Both the position numbers and the translations under genes were made by a program. From Burkholderiales bacterium (lineage in GTDB: Bacteria; Pseudomonadota; Gammaproteobacteria; Burkholderiales; Burkholderiaceae_F): a stretch of DNA of 5,244 bases. Below the pieces are notes generated by a model. It did not search any database and was not told the DNA's origin. It saw only the letters and a program-made list of their open reading frames with translations. Shown here piece by piece: positions 1-4,485 of the stretch (positions are counted from its first letter, which is position 1; each line of letters opens with the position of its first letter). The stretch spans positions 1-5,244 of the forward strand of contig JAJTHJ010000363.1 of the NCBI GenBank assembly GCA_021298875.1, read 5' to 3'.

Positions 1-1163
1 GAGGGAAACGCGCCGGGTGTCGCCGTCTTCGGGTCGCTTCGCATGGCTCCTGCGCCGTGCACATCAAGCCAGCGGCGTCGCCCTGATCCGGGCGGCACCT
101 CCATGTAACCCATCGCCGGCCCGATCGCCGCATAGACAGCGAGTTCGCCGGTCCGTGAGAAGGCGCGATTCGGCGCCGTCGCGGGCGGCGGCCCCTCGAG
201 ATGCGTGGTGGACGACCAGAGGTAGACAAGGTGATCGCTGAACCCGAACAGCGGATCGATGGCCGGCATTCGGGAATAGTCGACGATCGAATGAAGTTCC
301 TTCGCGTTCGGCAGTCTCCAGTCCCGGTGACCGCCCAGCGAGAGCCCGCCGCAGTAGGCCAGGGCGTCCGCCCAGCGCAGCGCCCCAGCGTCATTGCGCC
401 GCTGCCAGACCAGGCCCGTTGCGCGATCGGTCACCGTTTCAGCGTCCGGGTGGAAATCGTTCCGCCCGTAGGAAGGACCTCGAACCAGTCGGACGGCGAG
501 CCGGTTGGGCGTCTGCATGCGGTTGCCTGGGTCCTTGACCGGATAGCCCTTGATCCGGCCGTCAGCGAAGTTGACGCCAAAGACCGTTTCGTCGCCGCCC
601 ATGGTCCGGCCGACGTAGCGTGTCGCGCTCCACTCCTGAACATCGATCGGCCTTCGGCCGTGCGCCGCGTCGCCGAGGCCTGTGCCCGCACCGTAGGCGA
701 ACTCGAAGACGGAGGTGTCGATGTAGGGTCGCGAGGTTCGCGGATCGCCCGAATACCCGCCGCGATAGTCGATGAGCGAATACAGTTCGCGGATTGTCGG
801 CGTGCGCCAATCATCGTGACCGCCAAGACGGCTCGCCCGCGCGAAGCCGTCGAGATCGAAGAATGTAACCGGAGGGCTGGGCGCCTTTGCCCAGACGAGT
901 CCCGTTACCCTGTCCGTGACCGTACCGTCACCGTTGTCGACATAGCTGGGTCGTCTGCCAGGATGCTGGGCGTCCTGCCCGGAGAGAAAAGCCCCGGCCG
1001 CCGAGCACTGGATGGCGTCGCCATGTTCGCTGTAGCACTTGTCCTGCCCCGTACCAACGACCGGGTAGTGCGCGGCGGCCGATGCAGCCGTTCCCGCCCC
1101 CCAGGTCTGAAATACGACAAGGGGGAGGCAGGTGCCAGCGATGAGAGCGAGGATGGTCTTCAT
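1..1163 (-). CDS. Secreted protein with two DUF1566 (Lcl C-terminal) domains, 3' end outside window
   Basis: The minus strand is open from an ATG at 1163 to the left edge, giving 387 residues without a stop. Residues 1-29 form a signal peptide (MKTILALIAG start, hydrophobic core, then Ala-rich with a likely ASA-A cut), so the product is exported. Next comes YPVVGTGQDKCY (33-44). Domain 1 starts at NGDGTVTDRVTGLVW (77-91) and holds DDWRTPTIRELYSLIDYRGG (117-136), QEWSATRYVG and FGVNFADGRIKGYP. Domain 2 starts at ETVTDRATGLVW (242-253) and holds HRDWRLPNAKELHSIVDYSR, LWSSTTH and DVHGAGAMRSDPK. These WRLPxxxEL/DY and TGLxW motifs define the DUF1566/Lcl_C family, whose biochemical role is unknown; many members are exported. 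A GGGGAA ribosome binding site lies 5 nt before the ATG. Domain 2 lacks the usual NGDGT before VTD, having HPDAET instead. The missing 3' end should encode only the last part of domain 2. Family call is firm; function is not known. Confidence 0.9.
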   Translation of the reverse strand, partial: MKTILALIAGTCLPLVVFQTWGAGTAASAAAHYPVVGTGQDKCYSEHGDAIQCSAAGAFLSGQDAQHPGRRPSYVDNGDGTVTDRVTGLVWAKAPSPPVTFFDLDGFARASRLGGHDDWRTPTIRELYSLIDYRGGYSGDPRTSRPYIDTSVFEFAYGAGTGLGDAAHGRRPIDVQEWSATRYVGRTMGGDETVFGVNFADGRIKGYPVKDPGNRMQTPNRLAVRLVRGPSYGRNDFHPDAETVTDRATGLVWQRRNDAGALRWADALAYCGGLSLGGHRDWRLPNAKELHSIVDYSRMPAIDPLFGFSDHLVYLWSSTTHLEGPPPATAPNRAFSRTGELAVYAAIGPAMGYMEVPPGSGRRRWLDVHGAGAMRSDPKTATPGAFP

Positions 1164-1178
1164 TAGCGTTCCCCGTGC

Positions 1179-1344
1179 AAGCGCTCATCCGGGGCGGAAT
1201 CGCCAGGCGCGCGCCATGTCCTGCGAGCTGTACGACCGAACACGATGCCTCCATGGCCGCTGCCAATCGCGCCTTCGGATCGCAGAACCGGCTCCCACTT
1301 TCGCGGAACGCTGCCTGTGGAATTAAGCGCTCATCGCTGGGGCG
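1179..1344. repeat. Imperfect direct repeat flanking about 130 bp
   Basis: AAGCGCTCATC occurs at 1179-1189 and again, identical, at 1325-1335. After each copy the match resumes as GGGGCG (1191-1196 and 1339-1344), separated by C in copy 1 and GCT in copy 2. The two copies are 146 bp apart. The first lies just upstream of the DUF1566 ribosome binding site. This could be a local duplication or the footprint of a small insertion. It could also be chance plus GC bias, although an exact 11-bp match at this distance is not expected often. Confidence 0.4.
1276..1312 (+). repeat. Possible dispersed intergenic repeat motif
   Basis: The core GAACCGGCTCCCACTTTCGC (1285-1304) lies in non-coding DNA. It closely resembles a motif (AACCGGTTCCCACTTT followed by a GC-rich end) that I recall as very common between genes in Rhizobiales and related alphaproteobacteria. 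The GAACCGG-CTC part is one base away from a perfect palindrome. Only one copy is present here, so repeat status rests on memory, not on this window. Confidence 0.3.
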
Positions 1345-1414
1345 AGGTCAAGAAATCGGGTTGGCGCGCACTCGGGTCCCGCCGCCGGACAGGCGAACCT
1401 TGCACGATATTAAG

Positions 1415-1655
1415 TCACGTGAGTTCGATCCAGAGGGCGTTGGAAACAGGGATGGGGTCGAAGAAACTGAGCTTGCGGCCATGGTCGAAGACGAGCCTGG
1501 GCGCGGGCGCATGACCTTGTCGAGCGCCCACTCGGGGGCGGCGCTGACCGCGCCGCCGTCCGCGACGTCGCCGCCAAGGCCGCCGAGAACATGCCCGTCG
1601 TCTGGCCGCGCTGCTCCACGGACTCGATCACTTCGAAGCCGGGACCTGACCGCAC
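1415..1655 (-). pseudogene. Possible frameshifted relic of an unidentified gene (C-terminal part)
   Basis: Three successive minus-strand segments in different frames look coding: mostly G/C third positions and balanced residues. They are 1655 to about 1583 (GFEVIESVEQRGQTTGMFS), about 1578 to 1504 (DVADGGAVSAAPEWALDKV) and 1498 to a TGA at 1415-1417 (VFDHGRKLSFFDP then NALWIELT). Read in order they would make one protein end, with frame changes near 1580 and 1500. Outside its segment each frame becomes Arg- and Pro-rich, as shadow frames do. I do not recognise the family. Opposite-strand frames are also open here and partly GC3-rich, for example a plus-strand frame ending LAALLHGLDHFEAGT, so strand and gene status are uncertain. 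Confidence 0.3.
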
Positions 1656-1741
1656 TGATCGTCGCGCGCGGAGCCGGACGCTCGCAGGCGAACGCTAGAC
1701 AATGCCCATCCGTGACATGCCCTGAAACAATGACTGCTGCG

Positions 1742-2014
1742 ATGACCGGAGGCCCGTGCCCCTTGGGAATAAACGTCGATCTGCCCCCGGGGCTGGAAGA
1801 ACTCGTCCGATCAAAGGTTGCCTCCGGGCTTTACACGTCGGCGAGCGAGGGGGTTCGCGAGGCGCTGCGCCTGATGCAGGAGGAGGATCGACCGCGGGAG
1901 GCGAAGCTCGCGCAGTTGCGCAGCGACGTACGCCGGGGGCTGGCCAGCGGGCCGGATGAACCGTGGGATGCGGCGGCCGTCAAGAGGGGGGCGCATGCAC
2001 GGCGGACGAGCTAG
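1742..2014 (+). CDS. ParD/CopG-type ribbon-helix-helix antitoxin, apparently without its toxin
   Basis: The 90-residue product has the ParD antitoxin plan. The N-terminal ribbon-helix-helix reads INVDLPPGLEELVRSKVASG (10-29), then LYTSASEGVREALRLMQEED (30-49). The C-terminal tail, AKLAQLRSDVRRGLASGPDE (54-73), is the part that normally wraps ParE. ParD proteins dimerise, bind their own promoter and neutralise ParE, a gyrase-targeting toxin. The start is uncertain. ATG 1742 and an in-frame ATG at 1730 lack a good ribosome binding site. TTG 1763 lies 10 nt after GGAGG (1748-1752) and would give 83 residues. Family members usually begin M-N-V just before this strand; here that codon is ATA (1769), as if the old start had mutated. 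No ParE reading frame follows: the next gene, brnA, converges 37 bp downstream. Stop TAG at 2012-2014. Family is confident; activity is doubtful. Confidence 0.75.
   Translation: MTGGPCPLGINVDLPPGLEELVRSKVASGLYTSASEGVREALRLMQEEDRPREAKLAQLRSDVRRGLASGPDEPWDAAAVKRGAHARRTS
1984..1997 (+). other. Vestigial translation start where parE would begin
   Basis: The purine-rich run AGAGGGGGG, followed by CGC and then ATG (1995-1997), overlaps the last codons of the ParD gene. This is the spacing and overlap expected for a downstream ParE start. The frame that follows reads MHGGRASWCWPECRGSPP and then runs antisense to brnA, with no ParE features (no helical hairpin followed by beta-sheet residues). The simplest reading is that the parE body was deleted or replaced while its start signal survived. 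A chance match in a G-rich coding end is possible. Confidence 0.35.
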
Positions 2015-2051
2015 CTGGTGTTGGCCTGAATGCCGCGGTTCGCCGCCGATA

Positions 2052-2321
2052 TCAACCCTCGACTTTCTCCTGCAACCACACCTTGATCAGCGACTGGTAG
2101 GGCACATCGCGCGCGTTGGCCGCCGCCTTGATGGCATCGAGCAGGTGCTGCGGCAGGCGCAGCGAGATGGTTTTCGTCGACGGCTTCAGGTTGGGTAGCA
2201 CCACGCGCTGCGCCTTCGCCCAGTCGAGATGCTGGGTGCAGTCGCGCCCTTCGGCTTCCCAGTACGCACGCTCCTGCGCCTCGGTCCTGAACCTGGGCAG
2301 CGGCTTAGCGGGTTTGCTCAT
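2052..2321 (-). CDS. brnA: BrnA/CopG-family antitoxin of a type II toxin-antitoxin pair
   Basis: The 89-residue protein matches the CopG-type antitoxin that accompanies BrnT. An N-terminal RFRTEAQERAYWEAE segment (10-24) is followed by LDWAKAQRVVLPNLKPST (32-49), the toxin-contacting linker. Then TISLRLPQHLLDAIKAAANA (51-70) and RDVPYQSLIKVWLQEKVEG (71-89) form the ribbon-helix-helix DNA-binding fold. In this family the antitoxin neutralises BrnT, and the complex represses its own promoter. The ATG at 2321 lies 10 nt after AAGGAG (complement of 2332-2337) inside the end of brnT. The two genes overlap by 17 bp, so translation is probably coupled. All expected segments are present and the length is normal, so it looks functional. 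It converges with the ParD gene. Confidence 0.9.
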   Translation of the reverse strand: MSKPAKPLPRFRTEAQERAYWEAEGRDCTQHLDWAKAQRVVLPNLKPSTKTISLRLPQHLLDAIKAAANARDVPYQSLIKVWLQEKVEG

Positions 2322-2604
2322 GGACGCTCTTCTCCTTGCGATGCATGTCGCGCGCCGAGATCACCCGGATCAGGGTGTCGTCACCGCGCAGCGTGAAGGT
2401 GACGTGCAACAACCGACCGTCGAGCGTCTTGCCGAGGGCATGGAAGCGGGCTTCCTGATCGCGGTGCCGCAGGTCTTCCAGGATCAGTAGCGGCTGGTTG
2501 AAGAAGACCTCTTCGGCCTCGGCCTGCGCCACGCCGTGCTTCTCGTTCTTGCGGGCGTTGCCGTCGTCCCAGTCGAAGCCGGTGATCCGCTCGAGATCGA
2601 TCAT
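2305..2604 (-). CDS. brnT: BrnT-family ribonuclease toxin
   Basis: The 99-residue product is a BrnT toxin, a RelE-like fold RNase that stops growth by cutting RNA until BrnA blocks it. Family marks are GFDWDDGNARKNEKHGV (9-25), the early W-D...N..KHG motif, AEAEEVFF (28-35), HALGKTLDGRLLHVTFTLRG (55-74) and the strongly conserved end RVISARDMHRKEK (80-92). The ATG at 2604 was chosen because the family motif follows it closely. No good ribosome binding site precedes it, and the candidate -10 elements lie 9-20 bp upstream, so the message may be nearly leaderless. Toxin-first order and overlap with brnA are typical of brnTA operons. An overlapping frame starting at 2629 is a shadow. No truncation is seen. 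Confidence 0.9.
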   Translation of the reverse strand: MIDLERITGFDWDDGNARKNEKHGVAQAEAEEVFFNQPLLILEDLRHRDQEARFHALGKTLDGRLLHVTFTLRGDDTLIRVISARDMHRKEKSVHEQTR

Positions 2605-2607
2605 CGA

Positions 2608-2628
2608 TGTACATTATCATCATATACA
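2608..2628 (-). promoter_or_regulatory. Imperfect palindrome, candidate brnTA operator/promoter
   Basis: Read on the brnT strand, arms TGTATAT and ATGTACA flank a 7-base centre; across the 21-bp site 8 of 10 base pairs are symmetric. It ends 3 bp before the brnT ATG. It is the most AT-rich spot in the neighbourhood and contains TATGAT and GATAAT, either of which could be a -10 hexamer. A poor -35 candidate (TTCGCG) lies about 17 bp further upstream. Ribbon-helix-helix antitoxins bind such short palindromes to repress their own operon, so BrnA binding here is a reasonable inference. Confidence 0.5.
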
Positions 2629-2768
2629 CGAGTTCGCGAACGACGCGCCGGCGATGAGCCTCCTGCGTTGCGGGAAGTCCATCACACGCAGCCCGATGTT
2701 CAGCGGGTATGGCCGGCGGGTACGATTTTGTAAGGTTCTGAAAAAGACAACCGGATCATGACCTTGAA

Positions 2769-2784
2769 GAACCGCTCACGGTTC
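2769..2784 (+). repeat. Short perfect inverted repeat (stem 6, loop 4)
   Basis: GAACCG at 2769-2774 and CGGTTC at 2779-2784 flank CTCA. The hairpin lies 32 bp before the ATG of the disrupted acetyltransferase, so it would be in its leader RNA. An outer TTGAA/TTCAA pair (2764-2768 with 2782-2786) could replace part of the stem. It may be a protein site or leader structure, or chance. Confidence 0.35.
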
Positions 2785-2815
2785 AACGTCTGACGACGGC
2801 GGACGGGGCTGCGCG

Positions 2816-3210
2816 ATGCAGACGACAAGCGTTCGCCACGCGCAGGCCGGCGACATCGACTGGCTCGCAACCCACGACCGTTGGCCGCGCGCGGAAGATT
2901 GGCCGCTGAAGGTCGCGGCACGCCACATCTACGTCGCGGAGCACGCGGGCGAGCGCGCCGGCTGGGCGCGGCTCGACGTGGTGTGGAGCACGGTGCCGTT
3001 CATGGCGATGATCCAGGTGCTGCCGCCGTGGCGCGGGCGCGGCTACGCGGCCCTGTTGTCCTCGGCGCAGAGCGACGAGTCGCAGGCTCAAGCATGGCAT
3101 GGCACCTGCGGCTGGGTTTCATACGCAACGGGATCGTCGAGCACGTGGCCGACGAAGGCATTCACGAACTCGTGCACCGCAAGCTGTTCGACACCGCCGC
3201 ACCGCAATGA
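2816..3210 (+). pseudogene. GNAT-family N-acetyltransferase, frameshifted
   Basis: From ATG 2816 the frame gives a GNAT N-terminus: VRHAQAGDIDWLATHDRWPR (6-25), HIYVAEHAGERAGWARLDVV (37-56), MIQVLPPWRGRGYA (65-78), with the acetyl-CoA pyrophosphate loop R-G-R-G-Y at 73-77, and LLSSAQSDESQAQAW (80-94). The sense then jumps to another frame, HLRLGFIRNGI ... VHRKLFDTAAPQ, ending at TGA 3208-3210. The break coincides with a 5-bp tandem duplication (GCATGGCATGGCA, 3092-3104). Removing one unit restores ...QAQAWHLRLGFIRNG..., the normal GNAT ending, and a 129-residue protein. That is short for the family. The helix usually found between RGRGYA and the following strand is nearly absent, so a second, in-frame deletion of about 15-20 residues is likely. 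Substrate unknown. As it stands, the original frame reads on to 3319 with a foreign tail. GNAT origin is confident; loss of function is very likely. Confidence 0.8.
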
Positions 3211-3224
3211 CCGGCCGGCGCGTC

Positions 3225-3247
3225 GGCGGGCGTCGCCGCAGCCCGCC
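3225..3247. terminator. GC-rich hairpin between convergent genes
   Basis: GGCGGGC (3225-3231) and GCCCGCC (3241-3247) form a perfect 7-bp stem around a 9-base loop. The hairpin lies in the 45-bp gap between the end of the GNAT pseudogene and the end of the lipoprotein gene, where both transcripts should stop. There is no T-run on either side, so it would not be a standard intrinsic terminator. It could block 3' exonucleases or arise from base composition. Confidence 0.35.
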
Positions 3248-3255
3248 ACTGCCCG

Positions 3256-4440
3256 CTACGGCACCACCGTCACCGTGGCGCGGACGGTCACGTTGCTGGC
3301 ACTGCCCACCGTCGCGTAGGTGGCGGTCAGCTCCACCGGCGTCAGTCCCGTCACCGCCGCCGGCGCGGTGTAGGTCAGGCTCGCCGCGCTCGCCCCGTTG
3401 GCCAGCGTGCCCGCCGCCGTCGTGCCGCCCGCCACCGTGGCGCTGCGCGCCGTGCTCGTGGGCAGGTCCGCCGCCACGCACGCCGGCAGCGGCGCACTGG
3501 CGCTCGGCGCCGTGCCCGCCAGCGGATCGGCACACAGCCCCGCCACGGCAATGCTCGCGCTGCCATTCGGCGCAATGTCCGCCGTCGGCGCCTTCAGCGC
3601 CAGCGCCGCATACAGGCTCACCACCCGCGGCTCAGCCAGATTCACCGTGATCTCTTCGACGATCGCCGCGGTGGACGCGGTGCAGTTGTCGCTCGCCCCG
3701 GTTGCCGCGCGCGCCGCCGGCCGCAGCCGGTACCAATCGCCCTGGCTGGTGCCGGCAACCGCCCGCTGCTCGGCCACGCCGATCAGCACGCCGGCACTGC
3801 CGAGCCGACAGTCGGCCAGCCGCCCGATCTTGACCGCGATCGGCTGTGCGGCAGTGCCGCTCCAGTCGATCCGGTAGGAGTAGCCCAAGCCGCCGGGGGT
3901 GGTGTCGGTGATGGGCGTGATGCTCACGCTGGTGGCCGCCGCAAAGGCGTTGGCCGGGACGGTGATGGTGATGAGGCCACTGCCGTCGGTCAGGCTGCCG
4001 CCGCCAGCGCCGATGCTGGCGCTCGCCGCCGGCCCGGTGGCCGTGCCTACTGCGGTGCGCGCCGGCGCGGCGGTGACGGTCAGGGTGGCGTTGTTGCTGG
4101 TGACGCTGCCGCCGCTGTTGGCGACCACCACGCTGAACTGCGCGCCGTTGTCGGCGGCGGTGGTGGGGGCGATGCTGTAGCTTGCGCTGACGGCCCCGGC
4201 GATGGTGCTGCCGTTTCTACGCCACTGATAGGTCAGGTTGTTGCCGCTGGCGGCAACGCTGAAGGTGGCTGCTGCCCCTTCGACGACGCTGACGCTGGCC
4301 GGCTGGGTGGTGATGACGGGAGCGGGGTCAGGCGTTGGGGAGGGGGTGGCGCCCCCTCCGCCGCCACCTCCGCCGCCGCAGGCGGCCAGTACGAGGGCGC
4401 CGGCCGCGGCCAGCAGGGTCTTGATCCAGGTTGGGGTCAT
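3256..4440 (-). CDS. Lipoprotein with N-terminal Ig-like domain
   Basis: The 394-residue product starts with a lipoprotein signal: KTLLAAAGALVLAAC, lipobox LAAC with Cys at 21. A run of nine Gly (22-30) and a Pro/Thr-rich linker (31-42) follow, as in envelope-anchored proteins with a flexible tether. Residues 41-123 form a bacterial Ig-like domain: PVITTQPASVSVVEGAAATF, the YQWRRNG core with Trp 73, ADNGAQFSVVVANSGGSV, ending ATLTVT. Residues 145-178 (GGGSLTDGSGLITITVPANA, then SVSITPI) resemble a ZU5-like element. The middle part (180-286) is unassigned. Residues 340-394 look like another beta-sandwich (SLTYTAPAAV ... VTVRATVTVVP). Four Cys remain in the mature chain beyond the anchor (211, 253, 303, 321), allowing two disulfides. 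AGAGG lies about 10 nt before the ATG. It sits 45 bp after the RTX gene on the same strand, probably in one operon, so a cell-surface or secretion-related role is inferred. No known specific function. Confidence 0.85.
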   Translation of the reverse strand: MTPTWIKTLLAAAGALVLAACGGGGGGGGGATPSPTPDPAPVITTQPASVSVVEGAAATFSVAASGNNLTYQWRRNGSTIAGAVSASYSIAPTTAADNGAQFSVVVANSGGSVTSNNATLTVTAAPARTAVGTATGPAASASIGAGGGSLTDGSGLITITVPANAFAAATSVSITPITDTTPGGLGYSYRIDWSGTAAQPIAVKIGRLADCRLGSAGVLIGVAEQRAVAGTSQGDWYRLRPAARAATGASDNCTASTAAIVEEITVNLAEPRVVSLYAALALKAPTADIAPNGSASIAVAGLCADPLAGTAPSASAPLPACVAADLPTSTARSATVAGGTTAAGTLANGASAASLTYTAPAAVTGLTPVELTATYATVGSASNVTVRATVTVVP

Positions 4441-4485
4441 GTTGGTTGTGCCTCTGTCGCTGTTGACGCGCTTTGCTCGATCCGA

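Larger units (their letters stand above)
1164..1741. other. 578-bp gap with no intact gene
   Basis: This stretch lies between the start of the DUF1566 gene and the ParD antitoxin. Open frames cross it on both strands, but none gives a recognisable complete protein. It contains an imperfect direct repeat (1179-1196 and 1325-1344), a short motif around 1285-1306 resembling an alphaproteobacterial intergenic repeat, and a possible decayed minus-strand gene (1415-1655). It must also hold the DUF1566 promoter (near 1164-1300) and the ParD promoter (near 1650-1740), but I see no convincing -35/-10 pair for either. Confidence 0.6.
2605..2815. other. Divergent intergenic region between brnT and the GNAT pseudogene
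   Basis: Besides the palindrome beside brnT, this 211-bp gap holds a perfect 6-bp hairpin, GAACCG-CTCA-CGGTTC (2769-2784). A second GGTTCT (2733-2738) could pair with AGAACC (2768-2773), giving alternative foldings. It has no U-tract, so it is not a classical terminator. Small open frames on both strands cross the region (for example a plus-strand frame ending RRVRFCKVLKKTTGS at 2761), but I cannot support any as a gene. Confidence 0.45.

Noticed and set aside
201..1166. Long plus-strand open frame of 321 codons
   Set aside because: It lies exactly antisense to the DUF1566 gene, is rich in Arg, Pro and Val without domain motifs, and the minus frame has a signal peptide, ribosome binding site and clear family motifs.
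1175..1741. N-terminal extension of the ParD frame to an ATG at 1175
   Set aside because: The extra 189 residues are Arg/Pro/Ser-rich with no family resemblance. ParD proteins are about 80-90 residues and the fold begins near 1769.
2116..2490. Plus-strand frame of 124 codons opposite brnA and brnT
   Set aside because: Antisense to two well-recognised genes and without family features.
2381..2629. Minus-strand frame of 82 codons starting upstream of brnT
   Set aside because: It overlaps brnT in another frame, is very Arg-rich and has no motif, as expected of a shadow.
3398..4180. Plus-strand Ala/Val-rich open frames
   Set aside because: They are antisense shadows of the lipoprotein gene, whose GCC/GTG-rich codons read as Ala/Val on the other strand.
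4347..4379. Gly-codon run as a phase-variation tract
   Set aside because: The nine Gly codons are a mix of GGC, GGA, GGT and GGG, so there is no pure trinucleotide repeat or homopolymer long enough to favour slippage, and unit changes would stay in frame.
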